From: Caballeronia telluris
Lineage (GTDB): Bacteria > Pseudomonadota > Gammaproteobacteria > Burkholderiales > Burkholderiaceae
DNA length: 64,000 bases
NCBI RefSeq assembly: GCF_001544495.1
Contig: NZ_FCNZ02000009.1
Location: 62,001-126,000, forward strand
Direction of reading: 5' to 3'
In this document: positions 54,012 to 62,529 of the stretch, piece after piece
Layout of the letters: every line of letters starts with the position of its first letter
How positions within the stretch are numbered: the first letter of the stretch is position 1
Notes under the pieces: model-generated
What the model saw: only the letters and a program-made list of their open reading frames with translations
Databases searched by the model: none
What the model was told of the DNA's origin: nothing
Translations under genes and position numbers: made by a program

Positions 54012-55043
54012 ATGGCTTTCAACGTAACGCTGCGGCAAAGCGGCCGACAGTTTCAAGTAGAACCCGATGAAGCGGTGCTGATCGCCGCGTTGCGTCAGGG
54101 CATCGGCCTGCCGTACGGCTGCAAGAACGGCGCGTGCGGGTCGTGCAAGGGCACGGTCGTGAGCGGCGAAGTGGAGCAGGCGCCGCATTCGTCGTCGGCG
54201 CTGTCCAACGACGAGAAGACCCGCGGCATGGCGCTCTTTTGCTGCGCGACCGCGCAGACCGACCTCGAGATCGACGTGCGCGAAGTGGCGGGCGTCGGCG
54301 ACGTGCAGGTGAAGAAGCTGCCGTGCCGTGTCAACGCGCTCGCACGCTGCGCCGACGATGTCGTCGAGCTGAAGCTGCAGTTACCCGCGAACGAACGCCT
54401 GCAATATCTCGCGGGCCAGTACATCGAATTCATCCTGAAGGACGGCAAGCGCCGCAGCTATTCGATGGCGAGCCCGCCGCATCACGAAGGCCCGCTCGAA
54501 CTGCACATCCGCCACATGCCGGGCGGCACGTTCACGGATCACGTGTTCGGCGCGATGAAGGAGCGCGACATCCTGCGCTTCGAAGGCCCGCTCGGCACGT
54601 TCTTCCTGCGCGAGGATTCCGACAAGCCGATCGTGCTGCTCGCCTCGGGCACGGGCTTCGCGCCGATCAAGGCGATCATCGAGCATGCGACGTTCAAGAA
54701 CCTCGGCCGCCCGATGACGCTCTATTGGGGCGGCCGTCGCAAGAAGGACCTGTACATGATGGACCTCGCCGAGCAATGGGCGAAGGAAGTGCCGAACTTC
54801 AGCTTCGTGCCGGTGCTCTCCGAACCCGACGCCGACGACGCCTGGACCGGCCGCACGGGCTTCGTTCATCGCGCGGTCATCGAGGATCTGCCGGACTTGA
54901 GCGCGTATCAGGTGTACGCGTGCGGTGCGCCCGTGATGGTGGAATCGGCCCAGCGCGATTTCACGAATCATCACCGGCTGCCGGAAGACGAGTTCTACGC
55001 GGACTCGTTCACGAGCGCCGCCGATCTCGCGCATCCCGTCTGA
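54012..55043 (+). CDS. CDP-6-deoxy-delta-3,4-glucoseen reductase-like oxidoreductase
   Basis: The 343-residue three-domain electron-transfer protein has an N-terminal plant-type 2Fe-2S ferredoxin (CKNGACGSCK with a distant FCCA, about 36-76), an FAD domain with RRSYSMASPP (about 148-157) and a NAD domain with LLASGTGFAPIKA (about 210-222). It resembles AscD/Ubi-type reductases. No dideoxysugar genes are nearby, so the acceptor is unknown; the annotation name reflects likeness only. Confidence 0.88.
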   Translation: MAFNVTLRQSGRQFQVEPDEAVLIAALRQGIGLPYGCKNGACGSCKGTVVSGEVEQAPHSSSALSNDEKTRGMALFCCATAQTDLEIDVREVAGVGDVQVKKLPCRVNALARCADDVVELKLQLPANERLQYLAGQYIEFILKDGKRRSYSMASPPHHEGPLELHIRHMPGGTFTDHVFGAMKERDILRFEGPLGTFFLREDSDKPIVLLASGTGFAPIKAIIEHATFKNLGRPMTLYWGGRRKKDLYMMDLAEQWAKEVPNFSFVPVLSEPDADDAWTGRTGFVHRAVIEDLPDLSAYQVYACGAPVMVESAQRDFTNHHRLPEDEFYADSFTSAADLAHPV

Positions 55044-55093
55044 CAGCAATCGTTCGCCGTGCGCCGCGCGGAGAAAAAATCCGCGCTGCACGG

Positions 55094-55123
55094 TTTACAC
55101 GCACAAAGCTCGTATCGTATCCT
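55094..55123 (+). promoter_or_regulatory. Promoter of the argD leader transcript
   Basis: TTTACA (55094-55099) and TATCCT (55118-55123) are separated by 18 nt. The predicted start falls about 7 nt after the -10, at or next to 55130, the first base of the leader-peptide ATG. Confidence 0.65.
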
Positions 55124-55129
55124 TCGCGA

Positions 55130-55180
55130 ATGATCGAAATCCAGACCAGCCTCCGACGTCGCCGCTCGCCGCTTCCCTAG
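55130..55180 (+). CDS. Arginine-rich leader peptide upstream of argD
   Basis: A 16-codon ORF, MIEIQTSLRRRRSPLP, with four consecutive Arg codons (CGA CGT CGC CGC, 55154-55165) and a TAG stop at 55178-55180. No Shine-Dalgarno sequence precedes it. The promoter position suggests a leaderless start. It is followed by a possible antiterminator (55186-55194 with 55240-55247) and a terminator (55239-55267), then argD. This is the form of a ribosome-mediated attenuator sensing arginine. It is predicted from sequence only. Confidence 0.65.
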   Translation: MIEIQTSLRRRRSPLP

Positions 55181-55238
55181 GGATGCCGCTGGCTCGTCAC
55201 GGATTCGCGCTCATGTCTTGATCGATGCGCACGAAATG

Positions 55239-55267
55239 AAGCCACGGGATACCGTGGCTTTTGTTTT
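55239..55267 (+). terminator. Attenuator terminator in the argD leader
   Basis: A 9-bp stem AAGCCACGG/CCGTGGCTT with a GATA loop is followed by a T-rich run. It lies after the leader peptide and about 50 nt before the argD start. Its 5' arm can pair instead with CCG-C-TGGCT at 55186-55194. Confidence 0.9.
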
Positions 55268-55317
55268 TTCCGACGCCCTTTTCAACCCTCGCTGTCGCTC
55301 TCGTGGAGCCCGCTGTC

Positions 55318-56502
55318 ATGAATTTCAATGAGTACCCCGTCGAATCGCTGATGTTCATCACGAACCGCCCTGAAATCGTGTTCACGCACGGCAAGGGCTC
55401 GTGGATCTACGACAACACCGGCAAGCGCTATCTGGACTTCATCCAGGGCTGGGCCGTGAATTCGCTCGGACATTGCAACGACGGCATGATCGAGGCGCTT
55501 GAAAAGCAGGCGCGCACGCTGATCAACCCGTCGCCGGCGTTCTACAACGCACCGATGGCGCAGCTCGCGGGCCTGCTCACCGAGCACAGCTGCTTCGACA
55601 AGGTGTTCTTCGCCAACAGCGGCGCGGAAGCGAACGAAGGCGCGATCAAGCTCGCGCGCAAGTGGGGCCGCAAGTTCAGGGACGGCGCCTACGAGATCAT
55701 CACGTTCGATCACAGCTTCCACGGCCGCACGCTTGCGACGATGTCGGCGAGCGGCAAGGCCGGCTGGGACACCATCTATGCGCCGCAAGTGCCGGGCTTC
55801 CCGAAGGCCGAGCTGAACGACATCGCGTCGGTCGAGCGGCTCATCACGGAGAAGACGGTCGGCGTGATGCTCGAACCGATCCAGGGCGAAGGCGGCGTGA
55901 TTCCCGCGACGCGCGAATTCATGCAGCAACTGCGCGCACTGACGAAGAAGCACAACCTGCTGCTGATGGTCGATGAAGTGCAGAGCGGCTGCGGTCGCGC
56001 GGGGACGCTCTTCGCCTACGAACTGTCGGGCGTCGAGCCGGACATCATGACGCTCGGCAAGGGCATCGGCGGCGGCGTGCCGCTCGCGGCGCTGCTCTCG
56101 AAGGCGGAGATCGCGTGCTTCGAACCCGGCGATCAGGGGGGCACCTACAACGGCAATCCGCTGATGACGGCCGTCGGTTATTCGGTGATCTCGCAACTGA
56201 CGGCGCCCGGCTTCCTCGACGGCGTGCGCGAACGCGGCGAGTATCTGAAGTCGCAATTGCTCGAGTTGTCGGAGGAGCGCGGCTTCAAGGGCGAACGCGG
56301 CGAAGGTCTATTGCGCGCGCTCTTGCTCGATGCCGACAACGGTCCGCAGATCGTCGAGAAGGCGCGCGCGATGCAGCCCGACGGCCTTTTGCTGAACGCG
56401 GCGCGTCCGAACCTGCTGCGCTTCATGCCCGCGCTCAACGTGACGAAGGACGAGATCGACCAGATGATGTCGATGCTGCGTTACGTGCTGGATTCGCTGT
56501 GA
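55318..56502 (+). CDS. argD: Acetylornithine aminotransferase
   Basis: The 394-residue class III PLP aminotransferase is an arginine-biosynthesis enzyme. SNSGAEANEGAIKLAR-type segment (FFANSGAEANEGAIK), DEVQSGCGR with the PLP Asp, and the PLP Lys in TLGKGIGGGVP are visible. The start MNFNEYPVESL at 55318 has TGGAG upstream. A putative arginine attenuator precedes it, in keeping with the assignment. It overlaps the GNAT gene by 4 nt. A role on succinylornithine is possible. Confidence 0.93.
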   Translation: MNFNEYPVESLMFITNRPEIVFTHGKGSWIYDNTGKRYLDFIQGWAVNSLGHCNDGMIEALEKQARTLINPSPAFYNAPMAQLAGLLTEHSCFDKVFFANSGAEANEGAIKLARKWGRKFRDGAYEIITFDHSFHGRTLATMSASGKAGWDTIYAPQVPGFPKAELNDIASVERLITEKTVGVMLEPIQGEGGVIPATREFMQQLRALTKKHNLLLMVDEVQSGCGRAGTLFAYELSGVEPDIMTLGKGIGGGVPLAALLSKAEIACFEPGDQGGTYNGNPLMTAVGYSVISQLTAPGFLDGVRERGEYLKSQLLELSEERGFKGERGEGLLRALLLDADNGPQIVEKARAMQPDGLLLNAARPNLLRFMPALNVTKDEIDQMMSMLRYVLDSL

Positions 56503-56930
56503 AGATCCGCGTGTTCGACGCGCGCGACACCGGCACGGTGATCGCGCTCTGGCGCGAAGCGTTTCCCGAGTACGCGGATGCGTCGAGGCCGCAGCGCGAT
56601 CCGCGTCTGTCGATTGCGAACAAGCTCGCGACCCAGCCGGATTTGTTCTTCGTCGGCGAGGTGGATTCGCGCGTGATCGGCACGATCATGGCGGGTTACG
56701 ACGGGCATCGCGGATGGCTGTATTCGCTTGCCGTCGCGGAAGACATGCGTCGGCACGGGTATGGGCGCGCGTTGGTCCAACACGCGGAAAGCGAACTGGC
56801 GATACGCGGATGTCCGAAAGTCAACTTGCAGATACTGACAAGCAAATCCGGCGTGCAGGCGTTTTACGCGAAACTCGGCTACCGCGCCGATGAAGTCGTG
56901 AGCTTCGGCAAGCGGCTGCAAAGCGCATAA
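56499..56930 (+). CDS. GNAT family acetyltransferase
   Basis: The 143-residue single GNAT domain starts at a GTG overlapping the argD stop (GTGA). The acetyl-CoA loop RRHGYGRALVQHAE (about 83-96) fits the R/QxxGxG/A pattern, and NLQILTSKSGVQAFYAKLGY closes the fold. Substrate unknown. Co-transcription with argD would put it under the same attenuator. A YpeA-like relative is possible. Confidence 0.88.
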   Translation: MKIRVFDARDTGTVIALWREAFPEYADASRPQRDPRLSIANKLATQPDLFFVGEVDSRVIGTIMAGYDGHRGWLYSLAVAEDMRRHGYGRALVQHAESELAIRGCPKVNLQILTSKSGVQAFYAKLGYRADEVVSFGKRLQSA

Positions 56931-56931
56931 A

Positions 56932-56966
56932 AAAACCGCATGCGTTTGGAACGCATGCGGTTTTCT
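56932..56966. terminator. Bidirectional terminator between the GNAT gene and livF
   Basis: A 13-bp or longer stem ACCGCATGCGTT/AACGCATGCGGT with a TGG loop, flanked by A and T runs, so it can end transcription from both sides. Confidence 0.9.
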
Positions 56967-56988
56967 ACCTGAAGCGGCGTGGCGTGTT

Positions 56989-57711
56989 TTACTCGCCCAG
57001 ATAAGCCGCCCGCACCTTCGGATCGTTCAGCATCGTCTTGGCGTCGCCGGACATCGTCACCAGTCCGGAGTCCATCACGTAGCCGCGATTGGCCGCCTGC
57101 AACGCGAGCCGCGCGTTCTGCTCGACGAGCAGCACCGTCATGCCTTCGGCCGAAATCGCCCGCACCACTTCGAAGATCTTCTCGACCATGATCGGCGAGA
57201 GGCCCATCGAAGGCTCGTCCAGCAGCAGCAACTTCGGGCGCGAGATGATCGCGCGCGCCATCGCCAGCATCTGCTGTTCGCCGCCCGAGAGCGTGCCCGC
57301 GTACTGCGACGCGCGCTCCTTCAACCGCGGGAAGAAGCCGAACATACGTTCGGTGTCCTTCTGGATCTCGGCGGTGTCGTTGCGCAGGTACGCGCCCATC
57401 TGCATGTTTTCCAGAATCGACATGCGCGCGAAGATGCCGCGTCCTTCCGGCACCATCGCGAGACCGCGCTTCAAAAGCTCGTGCGTCGGCACGCCCCTGA
57501 TCGACTGGCCCATGTATTCGATGTCGCCCGCCGAATACGGCTTGAGACCCGTGATCGCCTTCATCGTCGTGGTCTTGCCCGCGCCGTTCGCGCCGATCAG
57601 CGTGACGAGTTCGCCCTGCGCCACTTCGAGATCGACGCCCTTCACTGCCTGAATGCCGCCGTAATTGACCTGCAGGCCCTTGATTTTCAACATCGCGTTA
57701 GTTGTGGACAT
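56989..57711 (-). CDS. livF: Branched-chain amino acid ABC transporter ATP-binding protein LivF
   Basis: The 240-residue ATPase has Walker A GANGAGKTT, signature LSGGEQQMLAMARA and Walker B LLLLDEPSMGLSP. The MSTTNAML start overlaps the livG stop by one base (TGATG). It is the last gene of livK-H-M-G-F. Confidence 0.95.
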   Translation of the reverse strand: MSTTNAMLKIKGLQVNYGGIQAVKGVDLEVAQGELVTLIGANGAGKTTTMKAITGLKPYSAGDIEYMGQSIRGVPTHELLKRGLAMVPEGRGIFARMSILENMQMGAYLRNDTAEIQKDTERMFGFFPRLKERASQYAGTLSGGEQQMLAMARAIISRPKLLLLDEPSMGLSPIMVEKIFEVVRAISAEGMTVLLVEQNARLALQAANRGYVMDSGLVTMSGDAKTMLNDPKVRAAYLGE

Positions 57712-58487
57712 CAGTGGACCCCCGCACCCAGATATGCCTCGATCACCTTCGGGTCCTTCTGCACGTCTTGCGGCAGACCCTCGGCGATCACCTTGCCGTA
57801 ATCGAGCACCGTCATGCGGTTGCACAATCCCATCACCAGTTTCACGTCGTGTTCGATCAAGAGAATCGTCTTGCCGTCCGAGCGAATCTTGTCGAGCAGG
57901 CGCGTGAGTTCGACTTTCTCCGTCGCGTTCATGCCGGCGGCGGGTTCGTCGAGCGCGAGCAGCTTCGGATCGGTCGCGAGCGCGCGCGCGATTTCCAGAC
58001 GCCGCTGGTGTCCATACGACAGATTGCGCGACGTGTAATCGGCGTATTGCAGCACGCCCACGTATTCGAGCAGTTCGAGCGCGCGTTCCTTGATCTCGCG
58101 CTCTTCGCGACGTTCGGACGGCGTCTGGAACACCGCGCCGATCAGACCGTGCTTCGTGCGCACGTGGCGCCCGACCATCACGTTCTCCAGCGCCGTCATG
58201 CCGCCGAAGAGGCGAATATTCTGGAACGTGCGCGCGATGCCCGCCTTCGCCACCTGATAGACGGCGGTCGGCGTGTACGCTTCGCCATCGAGCTTGAAGA
58301 CGCCGGAATCCGGCGTGTAGAGCCCCGTAATCACGTTGAAGAAGGTCGTCTTGCCGGCGCCGTTCGGGCCGATCAGGCCGTAGATTTCGCCTTCCTTGAT
58401 TTCGAGGCGCACATCCGAGAGCGCCTGCAGGCCGCCGAAGCGCTTGTTCACGCCCGTCACGGACAATCGAGTTTGTTTATCGCTCAT
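57711..58487 (-). CDS. livG: Branched-chain amino acid ABC transporter ATP-binding protein LivG
   Basis: The 258-residue ATPase has Walker A GPNGAGKTTFFN, the variant signature LSYGHQRRLEIARA typical of LivG, and Walker B LLALDEP followed by AAGMN. It starts 15 nt after livM. Confidence 0.95.
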   Translation of the reverse strand: MSDKQTRLSVTGVNKRFGGLQALSDVRLEIKEGEIYGLIGPNGAGKTTFFNVITGLYTPDSGVFKLDGEAYTPTAVYQVAKAGIARTFQNIRLFGGMTALENVMVGRHVRTKHGLIGAVFQTPSERREEREIKERALELLEYVGVLQYADYTSRNLSYGHQRRLEIARALATDPKLLALDEPAAGMNATEKVELTRLLDKIRSDGKTILLIEHDVKLVMGLCNRMTVLDYGKVIAEGLPQDVQKDPKVIEAYLGAGVH

Positions 58488-58502
58488 TTGAATTCCCCCG
58501 CC

Positions 58503-59672
58503 TTAGGCGCGCACCGGCTTCTTGCCAGCGCGCTTTGCGATCTTCGCGATCTTGTCTTCGTGTTTCGCGGCGGGCCACAGGCCTTCCGAGCGATACAGCA
58601 TGATCAGCACCATCGCCAGGCCGTACAGCAACTGGCGGATGACTTCGGTATCGACGATCTGATGGCCGAAGATGGCGTGTTGCAGCGGACCCATCGTCGA
58701 GCGCAGGAATTCGGGGAACACGGCGAGCAGCACTGCGCCGAGAATCACGCCGGGAATGTGTCCCATGCCGCCGAGCACCACGCACGCCAGCACGACGATC
58801 GATTCCCAGAACGTGAACGATTCCGGCGACACGAAGCCCTGGAACGCACCGAACATCGCGCCCGACAATCCGCCGAACGACGCGCCCATCGCGAACGCGA
58901 GCAGCTTCACGTTACGCGTGTTGATGCCCATCGCCTTCGCGGCGATTTCGTCTTCGCGGATCGCGGCCCACGCACGGCCGATGCGCGAGTGTTGCAGACG
59001 CGTACACACCCAGATCACGAACAGCGCGCACAGCACGAACAGGTAGTAATACATGTACACGGACGGAAACTTCAGGCCGAACAACGTGTGCGTCTGCGAG
59101 AGATTGAAGCCTGCGACCGTCACCGGATCGATGCCTGTGATGCCTTTCGGACCGTTCGTGATGTTGATCGGACGATCGAGGTTGTTCATGAAGATCCGGA
59201 CGATTTCCCCGAAGCCCAAGGTCACGATCGCGAGATAGTCGCCGCGCAGACGCAAGGTCGGTGCGCCGAGCAGCACGCCGAAAGTCGCCGCGACCGCCAT
59301 CGCACAAGGCACGATCAACAGGAACGGCACGTGCAGTCCGCCGGGCGCGAGTTGCGCGATCCATTCGAACTGGTTCGTCAGCTGCGGCGAGGAGAGCAAG
59401 GCGGCCACGTAAGCCCCGACCGCGTAGAACGCGATGTAGCCCAGATCGAGCAGACCGGCGAAGCCGACCACCACGTTGAGGCCGAGCGCGAGCATCACGT
59501 AGAGCATCGCGAAGTCGAGCACGCGAACCCAGTAGTTGCCGCCGGCCGCGCCGATCACCATCGGCGCCATGATCACGAGCGCGGCGACCAGGATGGTGAT
59601 CGCGTAGCTTTTCGCGCCTTTTTTCTCGGGGATGAGCGTCGTCGACGGCTCAATCGGTTGAATCGATGTCAT
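58503..59672 (-). CDS. livM: Branched-chain amino acid ABC transporter permease LivM
   Basis: The 389-residue polytopic permease has the LivM signature GLNVVVGFAGLLDLGYIAFYAVGAY (about 78-102) and the coupling loop GRAWAAIREDEIAAKAMGI. The ATG at 59672 has GGGAG upstream. It lies 16 nt after livH. The C-terminus is Lys-rich and cytosolic. Confidence 0.95.
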   Translation of the reverse strand: MTSIQPIEPSTTLIPEKKGAKSYAITILVAALVIMAPMVIGAAGGNYWVRVLDFAMLYVMLALGLNVVVGFAGLLDLGYIAFYAVGAYVAALLSSPQLTNQFEWIAQLAPGGLHVPFLLIVPCAMAVAATFGVLLGAPTLRLRGDYLAIVTLGFGEIVRIFMNNLDRPINITNGPKGITGIDPVTVAGFNLSQTHTLFGLKFPSVYMYYYLFVLCALFVIWVCTRLQHSRIGRAWAAIREDEIAAKAMGINTRNVKLLAFAMGASFGGLSGAMFGAFQGFVSPESFTFWESIVVLACVVLGGMGHIPGVILGAVLLAVFPEFLRSTMGPLQHAIFGHQIVDTEVIRQLLYGLAMVLIMLYRSEGLWPAAKHEDKIAKIAKRAGKKPVRA

Positions 59673-59688
59673 TTTTTTATGCTCCCTG

Positions 59689-60639
59689 TTATGCGCGGTC
59701 AGCCACACGTTCGCCGAGCAAGCCGGACGGACGGAACACCAGCACGATGATCAGCACGACGAATGCGAACACGTCCTGATAGTTACTGCCGAAGACGCCG
59801 CCCGTCAGGTTGCCGATGTAACCCGCGCCCAACTGTTCGATGAGGCCGAGCAGCACGCCGCCGACCATCGCGCCGCCCAGGTTGCCGATCCCGCCGAGCA
59901 CCGCCGCGGTGAACGCCTTCAGGCCCGGAATGAAGCCCATGTAGAAGTGCGCGTTGCCGTATTCGGAGGCGATCATCACGCCGGCGAGTGCGGCGAGCGC
60001 CGAGCCGATCATGAAGGTCGCGGAAATCACGAAGTTCGGGTTCACGCCCATCAGCGAAGCGACGCCGGGGTTCTCGGCGATCGCGCGCATCGCGCGGCCG
60101 AGCTTGGTCTTGTGCACGAGGAGCAGGAGGCCGCCCATCACGAGGAACGCCACCACGATGATCACGATCTCCGTCATCGAGATCACGGCGCCCGGACGCG
60201 TTTCGGTCGCGGTGATCACGTTGATCGGGTCGGTCGGAAGGAGCTGCGGGAACGGCAGCGGATTGCGGCCCCAGATCATCATCGCGAGGGTCTGGAGAAG
60301 GATCGAGACGCCGATCGCGGTGATCAGCGGGGCGAGACGCGGAGCCTTGCGCAGCGGGCGGTAAGCGACCCGCTCGATCGTGTAGCCGACCAGCGCGCAG
60401 ACGACAGCCGCGACGGCCAGCGCGATCACCAGCATGATCGGCCCGGGCAGGCCGGGAAAGTGATTCGTCATGACGCCGATCGCGGAAAGCGCCACCATCG
60501 CGCCGACCATCAGCACGTCGCCGTGAGCGAAGTTGATGATGCCCAGAATGCCGTACACCATCGTATAGCCCAGTGCGATGATGGCGTAGACGCTGCCTAG
60601 CACCAGACCGTTCAAGATCTGCTGGATGAAAATATCCAT
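59689..60639 (-). CDS. livH: Branched-chain amino acid ABC transporter permease LivH
   Basis: The 316-residue polytopic permease has LGYTMVYGILGIINFAHGDVLM (about 27-48) and coupling loop LGRAMRAIAENPGVASLMGVN. The start MDIFIQQILNGL at 60639 has AGGAGCT upstream. It is separated from livK by 237 nt containing a hairpin, so livK may be expressed at a higher level. Confidence 0.95.
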   Translation of the reverse strand: MDIFIQQILNGLVLGSVYAIIALGYTMVYGILGIINFAHGDVLMVGAMVALSAIGVMTNHFPGLPGPIMLVIALAVAAVVCALVGYTIERVAYRPLRKAPRLAPLITAIGVSILLQTLAMMIWGRNPLPFPQLLPTDPINVITATETRPGAVISMTEIVIIVVAFLVMGGLLLLVHKTKLGRAMRAIAENPGVASLMGVNPNFVISATFMIGSALAALAGVMIASEYGNAHFYMGFIPGLKAFTAAVLGGIGNLGGAMVGGVLLGLIEQLGAGYIGNLTGGVFGSNYQDVFAFVVLIIVLVFRPSGLLGERVADRA

Positions 60640-60816
60640 TAAAAGCTCCTTAGCCCGTGCGACTGGATACCGCTTTATCACCGGCCGATAAACCGGTGTG
60701 AAGCGAAATCGAGAACGGCACCGCGCGTACGTGTGAAAAAACCGGTAAGGGTCAATCGCCTCGACCCGCGCCCGCTGCCGGATGTGGCGGCGAACACCTG
60801 TCGGACGGATACGGAA

Positions 60817-60843
60817 ACGGCGCCACCGGGTAGCCGGCGCCGT
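60817..60843 (-). terminator. Hairpin between livK and livH (partial terminator or mRNA stabiliser)
   Basis: An 8-bp stem ACGGCGCC/GGCGCCGT with an 11-nt loop is followed on the minus strand by only three T residues. Such elements between a binding protein gene and its permease often reduce read-through or protect the upstream mRNA; which applies here is unknown. Confidence 0.4.
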
Positions 60844-60876
60844 CGAGGCTGCAAACAGGCTGCAAACGCCGCGCCA

Positions 60877-62097
60877 TCACTGCTTCACGACATCGAGGAC
60901 GTTCTTCTTCTTGTCCTTGAAGTCGTAAAGCGTGATCGTGCCTGCCTTCAAATCGCCCTTGTCGTCGAATGCGATGTGTCCCGTCAGACCGTTGTAGTCG
61001 GTCGACGCGATCGCAGCGAGCACCTTGGGCGCTTCGATGGAATTGGCGCGTTTCATTGCGTCGACGATCACGTACATCGCGTCATACGTGAACGGCGCGT
61101 AAATCTGCACCGGCGTGTGAAAGCGGGCCTCGTACTTCTGGGCGAAATCCGCTCCCTTGTCCATTTTCGAAAGCGCGAGTCCCGCTTCGGAACAGACCAG
61201 GTTTTGTACGGCGTCGCCCGCAAGCTCCGCGATCTTGTCGGTGCACACCCCGTCACCGGCCAGGATTCTCGTCTTGATGCCGGCCTCTGCCGCTTGCCGG
61301 ATGAACGGGCCGCCGGTCACATCCATCCCGCCGTACATCACGACGTCGGGCTGGGCTCGTTTGATTTTTGTGAGGATCGCCTTGTAGTCGCGAACCTTTT
61401 CGCTGGTCGCCTCGCGAGACATCACCTTCAGGCCGCCCGCCTGCGCGCTCTTCGCAAACTCATCGGCGAGACCGCGGCCATATGCGGACGTGTCGTCGAC
61501 GATCACCACTTTCTTCGCGTGCAGCGTTCTCATCGCGTAGTCGGCGAGCACCGGGCCTTGCAGCGCGTCGGTGGCGACGACGCGAAACGTCGTCTTGAAC
61601 CCCTGCTTCGTGTAGTCCGGATTGGTCGTCGACGGCGAGATCTGCGCCACGTTCGCGTCGCGATAGATCTTCGACGCCGGGATCGACACGCCCGAATTCA
61701 TATGACCGATGACGGCGACCACGTGGTCGTCGACGAGCTTCTGGGCGGCTTCCGTGCCGGTGCGCGGATCGGCGGCGTCGTCCTGGGCGTCGAGTTCCAG
61801 CTTGATCGGATGGCCGTCGATCGTGAGTCCCTGCGCGCTGATTTCTTCCATCGCGAGGCGCGCGCCGTTCTCGTTATCCTTTCCGAGATGCGCCTGCAAG
61901 CCAGTGAGGGGCGCGACGTGGCCGATCTTGACGACCATTACCGCCTCGCTCGGCGACGATGCCGCCGCCGCGGGCGCTGCCGCCGAACTGGCGGCCGATG
62001 CTCCCGTGCCCGCCTCGCCATCGCTCTTCTTGCCGCATGCGGTTGCCATTGCAACCGCAGCCGCAAACGTCACGGCGTAAGCAAACTTGACTCGCAT
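60877..62097 (-). CDS. livK: Branched-chain amino acid ABC transporter substrate-binding protein
   Basis: The 406-residue periplasmic protein has a signal peptide that ends in a possible lipobox ATAC (Cys21), then an Ala/Ser-rich linker (about 28-58) and a Leu/Ile/Val-binding fold (VVKIGHVAPLTG start). AGGAG precedes the ATG at 62097. It is the first gene of the liv operon. If lipidated it would be anchored to the inner membrane. Confidence 0.93.
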   Translation of the reverse strand: MRVKFAYAVTFAAAVAMATACGKKSDGEAGTGASAASSAAAPAAAASSPSEAVMVVKIGHVAPLTGLQAHLGKDNENGARLAMEEISAQGLTIDGHPIKLELDAQDDAADPRTGTEAAQKLVDDHVVAVIGHMNSGVSIPASKIYRDANVAQISPSTTNPDYTKQGFKTTFRVVATDALQGPVLADYAMRTLHAKKVVIVDDTSAYGRGLADEFAKSAQAGGLKVMSREATSEKVRDYKAILTKIKRAQPDVVMYGGMDVTGGPFIRQAAEAGIKTRILAGDGVCTDKIAELAGDAVQNLVCSEAGLALSKMDKGADFAQKYEARFHTPVQIYAPFTYDAMYVIVDAMKRANSIEAPKVLAAIASTDYNGLTGHIAFDDKGDLKAGTITLYDFKDKKKNVLDVVKQ

Positions 62098-62489
62098 TAA
62101 GTAGGTCTCCTGCGCCTCTGAAAGCCGATATTTCAAGCCCTTCCGGGCTGGAACGCGCGCATTGTAACTCTAATTATGGGACGGGCAATATTGTTCTGTG
62201 ACAGGGGTTTTCCTGCATTGCAACCGCACTTTTCGACCGATTTTCGCGCGGAGGCGCAACCAGGTTGCGATCCGCATCTGTGCAGCAGTTGCACCAAAAA
62301 TGTAAGTGTTTGCCAGGCGGCGGATTGTAAGGTTCGGCAAGGCTGAATGGGGTAAGGGAATGCCCTTACTTCGAAGCCATCCTCGATTTGAGCGAAACGC
62401 ACCAGAAAAGTGCATTCGTCGGCTTGTGCCGTCGGATACATCGCGCTATGGAGTGTTATTTATCTTGTACGCGATATATTCGCGGCAAA
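62098..62489. other. Region upstream of livK
   Basis: No gene was found. It contains the livK promoter (62161-62188), an inverted repeat CGCAACC/GGTTGCG near 62252-62266 and a 7-bp hairpin GTAAGGG/CCCTTAC at 62352-62369. The latter two may be operator or terminator elements. Confidence 0.45.
62161..62188 (-). promoter_or_regulatory. Promoter of the liv operon
   Basis: On the minus strand TTGCCC (62188-62183) and TACAAT (62166-62161) are 16 nt apart. Transcription would start near 62153, about 56 nt before the livK ATG. Confidence 0.55.
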
Positions 62490-62515
62490 CAAAAGCGCCC
62501 CGAGGGGCGCTTCTA
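62490..62515 (-). terminator. Terminator after ispH
   Basis: A 9-bp stem AAGCGCCCC/GGGGCGCTT with a two-base loop (in practice a 4-nt loop) lies 15 nt after the ispH stop. On the minus strand it is followed by TTTG. Confidence 0.75.
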
Positions 62516-62529
62516 TTGTGTGCAACGCT

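Noticed and set aside
62133..62441. 102-codon minus-strand frame upstream of livK
   Set aside because: It covers the livK promoter and shows no protein features.
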